Assembly: GCA_963974345.1 (NCBI GenBank)
Contig: CAXBBW010000004.1
Span: forward strand, 175,805-239,804
DNA from: RHLJ01 sp963974345
Lineage (GTDB): Bacteria > Bacteroidota > Rhodothermia > Balneolales > Balneolaceae
Reading direction: 5' to 3'
DNA length: 64,000 bases
The notes beneath the pieces were generated by a model that saw nothing but the letters and a program-made list of their open reading frames with translations, ran no database searches and was not told the origin of the DNA. Positions 1-8,968 of this stretch are shown piece after piece. The translations under genes were made by a program, and so were the position numbers. Position 1 is the first letter of the stretch, and each line of letters opens with the position of its first letter.

Positions 1-22
1 AAACTTACTATAAAGTAAGTTT
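1..22. repeat. Perfect inverted repeat at window start
   Basis: Two 9-base arms (AAACTTACT and AGTAAGTTT) flank a 4-base spacer. The right arm AGTAAGTTT recurs at 52-60. No clear T-run follows, so it is either a weak terminator of an upstream gene or a binding site ahead of the E2 gene. The rest of 1-183 shows no other feature I can support. Confidence 0.45.
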
Positions 23-183
23 ATTAAAGTTTAGCGCAGAACTGACTAATTAGTAAGTTTTGAAACCGCTTTTTTAGCATGTTGAGTAACTTTCTTCATT
101 TTGAACTATCTAGATTTATCCTGAACTTTAAAGGTCAGTTTTAATACTCAAAATCGCCGTTAAGGCATACAAAAAAATATTTT

Positions 184-1956
184 ATGGCTAAGGTAGAAGT
201 TGTAATGCCCCAAATGGGCGAATCAGTTATGGAAGGAACTGTAATTGAATGGTCTAAGAAAGTTGGAGAAACTGTAGAGGTAGATGAAACCCTTCTTGAA
301 ATTGCTACCGATAAAGTAGACAGTGAAGTCCCATCTCCAGAGGCGGGAACACTTGTAGAGATTTTAGTAGAGGAAGGAGATACTATTGAAGTTGGTAAGC
401 CTATTGCTATAATTGAAACGGATGCGAGCGCAGTTGGTGAAACGCAAACTAAATCAGAGCCAGAAGAAGAAAAAGATGAAGCTAAAGATGATCCTACTTC
501 AGAAGATAACGCCCAAGAAGTAACAGAGGAGCCCCAATCAGATTCTAATACGAGCACTAGTGATGACGGAGGAGAACGTGTTGAAGTTGTAATGCCCCAA
601 ATGGGTGAATCGGTTGTTGAAGCAACAGTTATTGAGTGGAGTAAAAGTGTAGGTGATTCAGTTGAGGAGGATGAAACCCTTCTTGAAATTTCTACTGATA
701 AAGTAGATAGCGAGGTTCCGTCACCAGTAGCAGGAACTTTAGTAGAAATATTTGCTAAAGCAGATGAGACTATAGAGGTTGGGCAGGTAATAGCAATAGT
801 TGCTACGGGTAAAGTTACCTCAAGCCAAGCTCCCAAAAAGAAATCAACTCCAGTAAAAGAGGAACGCAATTCGAGCATTACCAAGGAAGATGTAGCTAAA
901 ATGACCCCTGAACAACTTCTGCAAAATGGAAACAGCGGAACAAGTGGCACTGATATTCCAAGAGAAAGTAGCGATGGAAGATTTTTCTCTCCATTAGTTC
1001 GTTCAATAGCGAAGGAAGAAGGGATTTCAGCTCAGGAACTTGAAAGTATAGATGGTTCTGGGCAGGGCGGACGTGTTTCCAAAGATGATATCTTATCTTA
1101 TGTGGAAAAGCGAAAATCTGGTGAGGTATCTAGACCTACTGAAGCAAAAGCAGCTCCAAAAGCTAAACCAGAATCTAGGGCTTCATCAGACGATTCAATT
1201 CATGCTGGCGAGTTGGACGTATCCCATTCTCCAAAAGGAGACGTTGAAGTTGTGAAAATGGATCGTATGCGGAAGATGATAGCGGAGCACATGGTTCGTT
1301 CCAAGCAAACTTCGGCACACGTTACCACTTTTGCAGAAGTCGATGTGTCCAAAATGGTTAAATGGAGAAATGCGAATAAGAATACCTTTCAGCAAAAAAC
1401 AGGAGTTAAACTTACATTCACGCCACTTTTTGTTGAAGCGATTATTAAGGCGATGTTAGAATTCCCACTCATCAATAGTTCGGTAGATGGCGACAATATT
1501 CTTCTCAAAAAGGACATCAACTTTGGTCTAGCGGTAGCTCTTGGTTCAGGGGGCGATGGTGGCTTGATTGTTCCAGTAATAAAGAAAGCACAACAAATGA
1601 ATTTAGTTGGACTTGCCGAATCAGTAAATGAAGTTGCTGGAAAGGCTAGGAGTAAGAAACTTAGTCCAGATGATTTAGTGGGTGGTACCATCACTCTTAC
1701 TAATTATGGTAGTGTAGGAAATTTGATGGGAACTCCGATTATCAATCAGCCACAAGTAGCGATTATTGGAACTGGAGCAATAGTTAAACGCCCAGTTGTA
1801 TTAGAAACAGAAGATGGTGATATGATAGGGATTCGCCAAATGATGTTCCTATCAATGAGTTATGATCACCGAATTATAGATGGAGCACATGGTGGTGCAT
1901 TTATTAATAGAGTGAAAGAAATTCTAGAAGAATTTGATATGGATAGAGCTGTTTAA
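184..1956 (+). CDS. 2-oxo acid dehydrogenase E2 component (dihydrolipoamide acyltransferase) with two lipoyl domains
   Basis: E2 core of a 2-oxo acid dehydrogenase complex: it carries the acyl group on swinging lipoyl arms and transfers it to CoA. Domain order over 590 residues: lipoyl domain 1 (about 1-78, lipoylated K44 in TDKVDSE), an acidic Glu/Ser-rich linker, lipoyl domain 2 (about 132-208, K173 in the same motif), an E1/E3-binding peripheral domain (about 267-308), an Ala/Lys/Pro linker, and the acyltransferase domain (about 355-590) ending in the DHRIIDG active-site motif (H562, D566). The two lipoyl domains are close at DNA level too, suggesting recent duplication. Substrate (branched-chain, 2-oxoglutarate or pyruvate) cannot be decided: no E1 or E3 gene is in view. 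sucC lies 12 kb away and is no strong link. Confidence 0.95.
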   Translation: MAKVEVVMPQMGESVMEGTVIEWSKKVGETVEVDETLLEIATDKVDSEVPSPEAGTLVEILVEEGDTIEVGKPIAIIETDASAVGETQTKSEPEEEKDEAKDDPTSEDNAQEVTEEPQSDSNTSTSDDGGERVEVVMPQMGESVVEATVIEWSKSVGDSVEEDETLLEISTDKVDSEVPSPVAGTLVEIFAKADETIEVGQVIAIVATGKVTSSQAPKKKSTPVKEERNSSITKEDVAKMTPEQLLQNGNSGTSGTDIPRESSDGRFFSPLVRSIAKEEGISAQELESIDGSGQGGRVSKDDILSYVEKRKSGEVSRPTEAKAAPKAKPESRASSDDSIHAGELDVSHSPKGDVEVVKMDRMRKMIAEHMVRSKQTSAHVTTFAEVDVSKMVKWRNANKNTFQQKTGVKLTFTPLFVEAIIKAMLEFPLINSSVDGDNILLKKDINFGLAVALGSGGDGGLIVPVIKKAQQMNLVGLAESVNEVAGKARSKKLSPDDLVGGTITLTNYGSVGNLMGTPIINQPQVAIIGTGAIVKRPVVLETEDGDMIGIRQMMFLSMSYDHRIIDGAHGGAFINRVKEILEEFDMDRAV

Positions 1957-2021
1957 AATTATCCATCCTCATTTCCAATTCTGTTGTAACGTATAAGAAA
2001 CAAAAAATCAAAATTAAATAT

Positions 2022-2049
2022 GAGACGCTATATCTAGCGTCTCTTTTTT
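2022..2049 (+). terminator. Rho-independent terminator-like hairpin abutting panC start
   Basis: A perfect 9-bp stem (GAGACGCTA / TAGCGTCTC) with loop TATC is followed by six T residues at 2044-2049. It would end transcription of the E2 gene. The T-run stops only six bases before the panC ATG at 2056, so the hairpin covers the space where a panC ribosome binding site would lie. Confidence 0.75.
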
Positions 2050-2055
2050 GTCTGA

Positions 2056-2907
2056 ATGAAAGTAGTAGAGACAACAAATCAAATTCGTGAAGCTGTAAAA
2101 GCAATGCAGTTCGAAGGCAAAAAAGTAGCATTTGTACCTACCATGGGAGCGCTACATAACGGTCATCTTTCATTATTTAGACTTGCAAAGAAATATGCAG
2201 ATGAGGTTGTAGTTTCAATTTATGTAAACCCAGAACAATTTGGGCCAAATGAAGATTTTGGTAATTACCCAAGAACTTTAGAACGAGATCTGGAATTCTG
2301 TAAACAGGAAGGAATTGCGTTTGTTTTTACCCCTTCAGATGAAATAATGTATGGGAAAGGAAAGAAATTCCTGAGCATAGAAATTGACGAATTGAATACT
2401 TACCTGGACGGAGGAAGCAGACCTGGATATTTTCAAGGAATAGCTTTAGTCGTTAATAAACTCTTCAATATTGTGGAACCAGACTTAGCTGTATTTGGTC
2501 AAAAAGATTATCAGCAGTTTCAGATAATTAATCAAATGGTGAAAGAGTTTAATCATAATTTAAAGTTGGTGATGGCACCCATTGAAAGGGCAGACGATGG
2601 ATTAGCTCTAAGTAGTAGAAATGCTTATTTAAGTGTTAAAGAAAGATTGCTAGCTCCAGAAATGTATCATATAATGCAGTTTATAGTAACTAAAATCCAA
2701 GATGGATTGGTTGAGCCAAATTCTCTGTTAATACAACAGCAACAAGAGCTAGAAGCTAGAGGCTTCAAAAACGATTATCTGAATGTGTTTTCAATAGATA
2801 AAATGGCCCCTATTTCTCACCTTGAAAAAGGAAGAACATATTTAATAGCCGGAGCCGTTTATTTAGGAAAAACACGACTGATCGACAACATAATTTTTGA
2901 GTGTTAA
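2056..2907 (+). CDS. panC: Pantothenate synthetase
   Basis: Joins pantoate and beta-alanine using ATP in the cytoplasm, the last step of pantothenate (vitamin B5/CoA) synthesis. The 283-residue length is normal for the family. The nucleotidyltransferase fold signature is clear: VPTMGALHNGH (H34, H37), then IYVNPEQFGPNEDF, the FGQKDYQQ segment and the LSSRNAYLS loop. panD follows after 3 bp and supplies beta-alanine, so the pair is an operon. The start is unusual: a terminator-type hairpin ends just upstream and no Shine-Dalgarno sequence fits in between. Confidence 0.97.
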   Translation: MKVVETTNQIREAVKAMQFEGKKVAFVPTMGALHNGHLSLFRLAKKYADEVVVSIYVNPEQFGPNEDFGNYPRTLERDLEFCKQEGIAFVFTPSDEIMYGKGKKFLSIEIDELNTYLDGGSRPGYFQGIALVVNKLFNIVEPDLAVFGQKDYQQFQIINQMVKEFNHNLKLVMAPIERADDGLALSSRNAYLSVKERLLAPEMYHIMQFIVTKIQDGLVEPNSLLIQQQQELEARGFKNDYLNVFSIDKMAPISHLEKGRTYLIAGAVYLGKTRLIDNIIFEC

Positions 2908-2910
2908 ACG

Positions 2911-3321
2911 ATGAAGCTAACGATGTTTAAATCCAAATTACATCAACTTAAGGTTACAGAAGCTAACCTTATGTACGAGGGCAGTATCACTATTGACCAA
3001 GATTTGTTAGACGCAGCAAACTTATTACCCTACGAAAAAGTACAAGTTGTAAATATTACAAATGGCAGTCGATTAGAGACGTATACAATTCCTGGAGAAA
3101 GAGGAGGTCGAGTATGCTGTTTAAATGGAGCTGCAGCCCGTTTGACACAAATCGGTGATCGTATTATTGTAATCAGCTATGCAGAGATGACACCAGAAGA
3201 AGCCAAAGAGCATAAACCAAGAGTTGTTATTGTAGATGAGAAGAATAATCCGAAGTCCGTTTTAGACTATTCACAGCCCGCCACTAAATTCGATCTCGAA
3301 ACAGGATTGATGGATTACTGA
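2911..3321 (+). CDS. panD: Aspartate 1-decarboxylase
   Basis: Pyruvoyl enzyme making beta-alanine from L-aspartate for PanC. The 136-residue proenzyme aligns in register with the E. coli form: FKSKLHQLKVTEANLMYEGS places the self-cleavage site between Gly24 and Ser25, Ser25 becoming the pyruvoyl group. Tyr and Arg binding residues (R54-type segment NGSRLETYTI) and the CCLNGAAARL segment are present. It starts 3 bp after the panC stop and must be translationally linked to it. The start at Met1 is supported by the conserved spacing to the cleavage site. Confidence 0.97.
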   Translation: MKLTMFKSKLHQLKVTEANLMYEGSITIDQDLLDAANLLPYEKVQVVNITNGSRLETYTIPGERGGRVCCLNGAAARLTQIGDRIIVISYAEMTPEEAKEHKPRVVIVDEKNNPKSVLDYSQPATKFDLETGLMDY

Positions 3322-3435
3322 TCAAGGTTTAGTAAACAAATGTAAACCTGTCAAGTTTGTAAAACTATTTACTTTGCACATCGTCTTCCAAGGAAATAGT
3401 TATATTCTATTTTTTAGAGAAATAAATACTTACTC

Positions 3436-4695
3436 ATGCAAAAGAAACTTCTTATTCCGTTTATAATCATTGTATTAGTATCAGTTTCTTGGTACTTAAC
3501 AAGAGACAGCTCCTCAGATACAGTCGAGTTATTCGCTGCACCAACTATAGGAGAATTTTTAGTTGATGTTACCACTACTGGTGAATTGAGAGCTAAAAAT
3601 TCAACAGAGATTAAAGGTCCACAGGGCGTTCGAGAGTTTCGAGTTAACAATATTCGTATACAAAGTTTAATTCCTGAAGGTCGTATAGTAAAGAAAGGGG
3701 ATTTTGTAGCAGAACTAGACCGATCTGAAATAATGGGTAAGCTCCAAGATGCACAACTTGATCTTCAATCTGCTGAGTCTCAGGTAACACAGGCTCAACT
3801 TGATAGTACTTTAGAACTTTCTCAGGCTAGAGATAATCTTATAAATTTAGAATTTGCGCTTGAAGAACGACAAATTGCTGTGGATCAATCAAAATATGAA
3901 TCTCCTGCAGTTCAACGACAAGCAGTAATAGATTTAGACAAAGCACGAAGACAGTTAGCTCAAGAGACAAAAAATTATCAAACTAAAGTACGGCAAGCAG
4001 AAGCCAAACTAAGAGAAGTAGAAACAGAGCGTACCAAGAAAATAAATGAGATAAATAAAATTCAAGAACTGATGCAACAGTTTACAGTTTATGCTCCCGA
4101 TCAAGGGATGGTTATTTACCAAAGAAACTGGGACGGTTCAAAAGTAACAGAAGGGGAGCAAATCAGTGCTTGGAACCCTGTTGTAGCAGAGCTTCCAGAT
4201 TTTACTGTGATGGAATCTGTAACTTATATCAATGAAGTGGACATCCAAAAAATTGAAATTGGACAAATTGTAAGTATTGGATTGGATGCGGTACCTGATA
4301 AAAAACTTAGTGGGGAAGTAACTGGTGTTGCAAATATTGGTGAGCAGAGAAAAAACTATGACTCGAAAGTATTTGAAGTAACCATAGTAATAAATGAGAG
4401 TGACAGCCTTCTTCGACCTGCTATGACGACCAGTAATCGAATTTTTATTAGTCAAATAAAAGAAGCTTTATATGTTCCACTTGAAGTTGTTCATACGGTA
4501 GATTCATTAAGCTATGTTTTCAAAAAGGATGGACTTTCCCCAATTATGCAACAAGTTGAGCTTGGGTTAATGAATGAGAACTCAGTAATTATTCATCGAG
4601 GTATTAGTATCGAAGATCAATTATATCTAACAGTACCAGAAGATACCTCTGGAATAAGAAGACTAAAGTTGAGCGAACTACTCACTAAAAACTAA
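3436..4695 (+). CDS. Membrane fusion / periplasmic adaptor protein (HlyD/MacA type)
   Basis: Adaptor linking an inner-membrane transporter to an outer-membrane TolC channel. It has 419 residues: one N-terminal membrane segment (about 4-21), a barrel-sandwich half with the LIPEGRIVKKGDFVAELD hairpin, a long coiled coil (about 95-215, rich in Gln, Glu, Lys), the second lipoyl half (YAPDQGMVIYQ), a beta-barrel domain and a C-terminal region. The next gene, an FtsX-type permease, starts 7 bp downstream and a TolC gene overlaps that one, so the three form one export operon. Substrate unknown. Confidence 0.9.
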   Translation: MQKKLLIPFIIIVLVSVSWYLTRDSSSDTVELFAAPTIGEFLVDVTTTGELRAKNSTEIKGPQGVREFRVNNIRIQSLIPEGRIVKKGDFVAELDRSEIMGKLQDAQLDLQSAESQVTQAQLDSTLELSQARDNLINLEFALEERQIAVDQSKYESPAVQRQAVIDLDKARRQLAQETKNYQTKVRQAEAKLREVETERTKKINEINKIQELMQQFTVYAPDQGMVIYQRNWDGSKVTEGEQISAWNPVVAELPDFTVMESVTYINEVDIQKIEIGQIVSIGLDAVPDKKLSGEVTGVANIGEQRKNYDSKVFEVTIVINESDSLLRPAMTTSNRIFISQIKEALYVPLEVVHTVDSLSYVFKKDGLSPIMQQVELGLMNENSVIIHRGISIEDQLYLTVPEDTSGIRRLKLSELLTKN

Positions 4696-4702
4696 AAAGC
4701 TC

Positions 4703-6061
4703 GTGCTGCAAAAAATCCTTTATAATTTTGATATTGCTATTGAAGCAATTCAACGAAATAAGCTCCGAGCATTTTTAACATCACTCGGGATTATTTTTGG
4801 GGTGGCATCAGTTATAGCAATGCTTGCTATTGGTACTGGTGCTCAACAAGAAGTGTTGGCTCAAATGCAACTTTTGGGCACTAATAATGTGATCATCCAG
4901 CCTGTACTAGAACAAGTAGAAGGAAGGCTTTCAGAAACAGGAGGCAATGGGAATGAACCCAAAAAATATTCACCGGGCTTAAGCCTTTATGACCTTAAAA
5001 GCATCAAAGATGTAATTCCAGAAGTTGAATATATTAGTCCAGAGATTATTTTTGAGACCAACTTTATACGAAATGCTCGAATGCGAAGCGGTAAAGTAGT
5101 AGGTGTAAACGACGAATACTTTTATATAAACGATTTTGAGGTAGAGGAAGGTAGTAATTTTTCGGAAATACAAATTGAACAAGCAGAACCCGTAGCCATA
5201 ATTGGGCACGATGTTAAAACGAAGTTTTTTGCAGGAGAAAACCCGATTGGAAAGAAAATCAAAGTAGGGAACATCTGGTTAAATGTAATTGGTGTATTAA
5301 AAAAGAAAGAACTTTCTACAGAGAGTATTGAGAGTTTGGGAATTCGAAATTATAACCTTGATATTTTTATGCCAGCAACAACCATTTTGCTTCGCTTTAA
5401 AAACAGAGCACTGGTTACTAAAGATGATTTAGATGCAACGGGTGGCTCTGGGGGAAGAGTTGTTATTTTTGGTGGTGACCAAGAAGAAGAGGAAGATGTA
5501 AATACGAACTATAATCAGTTAGATAAATTGATTGTAAGAGTAAGCGATTCACGATACAGCGTTTCCATTGCGGAGGTATTAGCTAGGATGTTGAAACGTA
5601 GACATAACAATGTGGTTGATTTCGAAATTATCGTTCCGGAATTATTACTTGCACAGGAACAGCGTACCAAACGAATTTTTAATATTGTACTCTCTTCCAT
5701 TGCTTCTATTTCGCTGATTGTTGGTGGAATAGGAATCATGAATATTATGCTTGCTTCAGTTGTAGAAAGGTACCGCGAGATTGGAGTTAGAATGGCGGTG
5801 GGAGCACAGAAGAAAGATATAGAGCTTCAGTTTTTAACGGAGGCTTTAACAATCAGTATATCAGGGGGAGTAATCGGGATTATTTTGGGAATGGGATTCA
5901 GTTTTGCCATACAACTAACTGCTGATATTGCTACAATTGTTACCCCTTCATCCATATTTATTTCATTTGGTGTGGCTTTAGTTATTGGGGTGGTATTTGG
6001 TTATTTCCCTGCAAAAAGAGCTGCACAACAAGATCCAGTACACGCATTACGCCATGAATAA
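4703..6061 (+). CDS. ABC transporter permease, MacB/FtsX type
   Basis: Inner-membrane permease of a MacB-like export or mechanotransmission system. It has 452 residues with an N-terminal membrane helix (about 20-45), a large periplasmic MacB-type domain (about 50-325) and three C-terminal helices with the FtsX-family coupling motif RYREIGVRMAVGA. It starts with GTG at 4703, seven bases after the adaptor gene, and overlaps the TolC gene by 8 bp. Unlike true MacB it has no fused nucleotide-binding domain, and no separate ATPase gene lies in this operon, so the ATPase must be encoded elsewhere. Confidence 0.9.
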   Translation: MLQKILYNFDIAIEAIQRNKLRAFLTSLGIIFGVASVIAMLAIGTGAQQEVLAQMQLLGTNNVIIQPVLEQVEGRLSETGGNGNEPKKYSPGLSLYDLKSIKDVIPEVEYISPEIIFETNFIRNARMRSGKVVGVNDEYFYINDFEVEEGSNFSEIQIEQAEPVAIIGHDVKTKFFAGENPIGKKIKVGNIWLNVIGVLKKKELSTESIESLGIRNYNLDIFMPATTILLRFKNRALVTKDDLDATGGSGGRVVIFGGDQEEEEDVNTNYNQLDKLIVRVSDSRYSVSIAEVLARMLKRRHNNVVDFEIIVPELLLAQEQRTKRIFNIVLSSIASISLIVGGIGIMNIMLASVVERYREIGVRMAVGAQKKDIELQFLTEALTISISGGVIGIILGMGFSFAIQLTADIATIVTPSSIFISFGVALVIGVVFGYFPAKRAAQQDPVHALRHE

Positions 6062-7538
6062 GAATATTTCTTTTTTTCTTTTTTTGATACTTCTTCTACT
6101 GTTGTATTCTGATGCAAAAAGTCAGGTTCAAACCTTCACATTGGAAGAAAGTATTGACTATGCCAAACAAAACAGTCCGCTTTCGAGAGCTGCACGGTTT
6201 TCAATTCTCTCGGCAAAATGGAGATATAAATCCTTTCGAGCCGATTTACTTCCTAGTCTGGAACTAGATGGGAATGCACCAGGGTTTAGTCGAGCATTTA
6301 CTGCAAATAGACTTGATGATGGTTCAACAACCTATCAAGAAGAAAGTTTAACACAGTCGTCTCTGAATCTATCTGTAAATCAGAATATTTTACCAACGGG
6401 CGGAGCACTATCTCTATCTAGTGGGATTAATAGATTGATACTTTTTGATACTGGAGTAAATGGCGAAAACATTACGAGGTGGCAAAGTACTCCTCTTGTT
6501 GCAAGTTTGAGACAACCCTTGTTTCAGTTCAATAGTTTAAAATGGAGAAACCGAACTGAACCACTTCGCTACGAAATTGCAAAAACCGAGTATGTCGAAG
6601 ATATGGAAGAGATCGCATTTACCGTAGCCCAGAATTACTTTGACTTGTTACTCGCAAAGATTAACATCGAAGTGGCTGAGTTTAATGTGACCGTAAATGA
6701 TTCGATCTATAATATTTCTCAAGGTCGGTTTCAGGTTGGAAGTATTGCAGAGAATGAGCTTCTACAAAGTGAATTAGAATTTCGGAATGCAAGTACTTCG
6801 CTAACTACGGCTATTTTGGAATACCAACGCGCAGAAGAAAGTTTTAAAGCTTTATTGGGAATTGAAGATACTCAGCAAATTGAAATTGATTTACCATCTG
6901 TTGCACCAGAACTAAATGTTGATGTAAATCAAGCATTAGAACTTGCACGAGAAAATAATAGCACTTCGCTAGAATTTGAATTAAACGAACTATTAGCCGA
7001 TCAAGCCTATGAGCAAGCCAAACGGAATACCGGTTTTTCAGCCACAATACAAGCTAGTTTTGGTTTAAATCAAACTTCAGAAAATTTTGAAGATGTTTAT
7101 ACAGATCAACAGAATCAGCAGTTTTTTACAGTAGGCTTTCAAATCCCATTATTTAATTGGGGACAGAACCTTGCTGAAGTTAGATCAGCCCGAAACCAAC
7201 AAATGGCTACGGCTAATAATATTGCATACCAACGCCTTCAGTTCGAACTAAGTGTAAAAAGTACAGTACGTGAATTTCCACAACTTCGAAGTCAGGTTGA
7301 GTTAGCAGAAGTGTCGGATGAAATTGCAACGCGAAGATATGATGTGGCAAAAAACCGCTACTTAATTGGTCGAATTGATGTGACTGATTTATTTATTGCT
7401 CAGAATCAAAAAGACAGTTCCCGCCGAAGTTACATACAGTCTTTACGAAGCTACTGGATTGGATATTTTAATCTGCGCCGACTTACCCTCTATGACTTCG
7501 AAAAAGATGTTCCAATTCTATACGCTACAGAGTTTTGA
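6054..7538 (+). CDS. TolC-family outer membrane efflux protein
   Basis: Outer-membrane channel for the adjacent adaptor/permease pair. I choose ATG 6054 (494 residues) because it is followed at once by a signal peptide (Lys-Asn-Lys then a Phe/Leu-rich core ending around SDAKSQ), giving an ATGAATAA-type 8-bp overlap with the permease stop. A longer in-frame start at 5985 would put non-signal residues in front. Two OEP repeats are visible, each with a long helical hairpin and the typical Asn-Phe-rich beta segments (for example QIPLFNWGQNLAEVRSARNQ). Confidence 0.92.
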   Translation: MNKNISFFLFLILLLLLYSDAKSQVQTFTLEESIDYAKQNSPLSRAARFSILSAKWRYKSFRADLLPSLELDGNAPGFSRAFTANRLDDGSTTYQEESLTQSSLNLSVNQNILPTGGALSLSSGINRLILFDTGVNGENITRWQSTPLVASLRQPLFQFNSLKWRNRTEPLRYEIAKTEYVEDMEEIAFTVAQNYFDLLLAKINIEVAEFNVTVNDSIYNISQGRFQVGSIAENELLQSELEFRNASTSLTTAILEYQRAEESFKALLGIEDTQQIEIDLPSVAPELNVDVNQALELARENNSTSLEFELNELLADQAYEQAKRNTGFSATIQASFGLNQTSENFEDVYTDQQNQQFFTVGFQIPLFNWGQNLAEVRSARNQQMATANNIAYQRLQFELSVKSTVREFPQLRSQVELAEVSDEIATRRYDVAKNRYLIGRIDVTDLFIAQNQKDSSRRSYIQSLRSYWIGYFNLRRLTLYDFEKDVPILYATEF

Positions 7539-7570
7539 TTTTTAATGCAGAACAGTTAAGCATTAAAAAA
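7539..7570. terminator. AT-rich inverted repeat between convergent genes
   Basis: Arms TTTTTAATGC (7539-7548) and GCATTAAAAA (7560-7569) are perfect complements with an 11-base loop. T-rich ends on both strands fit a bidirectional terminator between the TolC gene and the M20 peptidase gene. Confidence 0.5.
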
Positions 7571-7574
7571 TTAT

Positions 7575-8948
7575 TTACTCTTTAAAGCTCGGTAACAATT
7601 CAAAAAATCTAGCTGAAGTTTTAATTCCGCGATAGAAATCTTCTACAGAAAACTTTTCATTTGGTGAATGAATTGCATCACTCGTTATTCCAAACCCCAT
7701 TAAAATTGATTCTACACCAAGTATTTTTTTGAAATCTGCTACAATTGGAATCGATCCACCTTCACGGGAGAAAAGTACTTCTTTCTCATAAATTTCTTCA
7801 AAAGCTTTCGCTCCTGCTTTCAACCCATAAAAATTAAGGTCGGTTACAGATGCGAACCCACCATGGTGCTCGGTTACCTTAATTCGAACGGTATCGGGAG
7901 CAAGTGATTCAACATGCTCTTTAAACATTTTTGCGATCTCTTTTGGGTGTTGATCTGGAACCAAGCGCATACTCACTTTTGCATTCACTTTAGAAGGAAG
8001 CACCGTTTTAGCGCCTTCACCAATATATCCACCAACAATTCCATTTACATCTAGTGTGGGGCGCGCGGAAGATCTTTCTAAAGTTGTATATCCTTTTTCG
8101 CCATGGACTTCTTCAATATCTAGGGCTTTTTTATAAGCGTCTTCATCAAAAGGAAGGGCTGCTGCTGCTATCCGTTCTTCTTCTGTTAAAGGAATAACTT
8201 TATCATAAAACCCAGGAATTTGAATAATTCCGTCGTCGTCTTTTAGCTTCCCAATAATTTCGCAAAGTACATTAATCGGGTTTTCTACTACTCCACCGTA
8301 CACCCCAGAATGTAAATCACGATTTGGTCCAATTACTTCCACTTCCATATAAGCAAGTCCACGAAGTCCGTAGGTAATGGAAGGCTGATCTTTTCCAAAC
8401 ATGGAAGTATCAGAAATTAACACCATATCACACGCAAGCATCTCTTTGTGATTTTCGATAAATGGAACCAAATTCGGAGATCCAATTTCTTCCTCACCTT
8501 CAAGAATGAATTTCACGTTGACAGGAATTGGAGTTCCTGACTTTACAAACGATTCAATAGCTTTTACGTGAGTGAAGGATTGACCTTTGTCATCACTGGC
8601 ACCGCGTGCATAAATATCTCCGTTTTTTACAGTTGGCTCGAATGGAGGTGTGTCCCAAAGTTCATCAGGGTCTGAAGGCTGAACATCGTAATGGCCATAC
8701 ACTAACACCGTGGGTTGGTCGTCATAAGGGCAATGTTCCGCATAAACAATGGGGTTGCCAGGAGTATCGAATAATTCTACTCTGTTAAGATCAAGTGATT
8801 GGAGTTGCCCAATCAAAAAATTAGCCGCTGAACGTATTTCACCTTTCTTTGAGGAATCTGTACTAATACTAGGAATACGGAGAAGTTCAAATAGCTCTTC
8901 TAAAAATTTGTCTTTGTTCTGATCAATGTATGCTTGTGATTTACTCAT
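7575..8948 (-). CDS. M20-family dipeptidase
   Basis: Zinc-dependent exo-/dipeptidase of the M20 family, 457 residues, cytoplasmic by lack of a signal peptide. Metal and catalytic motifs are all seen: GHYDVQP (H86, D88), ASDDKGQ near residue 120, the EGEEEIGS motif near 150 with the catalytic Glu, VLISDTSMFG with a metal Asp, and a C-terminal His (DAIHSPNEKF). A lid/dimerisation domain occupies about 195-350. The gene starts 20 bp after the BatE gene on the same strand, so it is probably the last gene of the Bat operon. The functional link, if any, is unknown. Confidence 0.93.
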   Translation of the reverse strand: MSKSQAYIDQNKDKFLEELFELLRIPSISTDSSKKGEIRSAANFLIGQLQSLDLNRVELFDTPGNPIVYAEHCPYDDQPTVLVYGHYDVQPSDPDELWDTPPFEPTVKNGDIYARGASDDKGQSFTHVKAIESFVKSGTPIPVNVKFILEGEEEIGSPNLVPFIENHKEMLACDMVLISDTSMFGKDQPSITYGLRGLAYMEVEVIGPNRDLHSGVYGGVVENPINVLCEIIGKLKDDDGIIQIPGFYDKVIPLTEEERIAAAALPFDEDAYKKALDIEEVHGEKGYTTLERSSARPTLDVNGIVGGYIGEGAKTVLPSKVNAKVSMRLVPDQHPKEIAKMFKEHVESLAPDTVRIKVTEHHGGFASVTDLNFYGLKAGAKAFEEIYEKEVLFSREGGSIPIVADFKKILGVESILMGFGITSDAIHSPNEKFSVEDFYRGIKTSARFFELLPSFKE

Positions 8949-8968
8949 AAAAAAAATTACTCCAAAAA

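Noticed and set aside
141..950. Long Ser/Thr-rich minus-strand open frame opposite the E2 gene
   Set aside because: It mirrors the lipoyl domains and linkers of a well-supported E2 gene in the antisense frame, has no family features, and its repeats come from the lipoyl duplication.
3322..3435. Bacteroidota-type promoter (TTTG and TAnnTTTG) before the adaptor gene
   Set aside because: TTTG-like elements occur, but their spacing does not fit the consensus; not enough to call a promoter.
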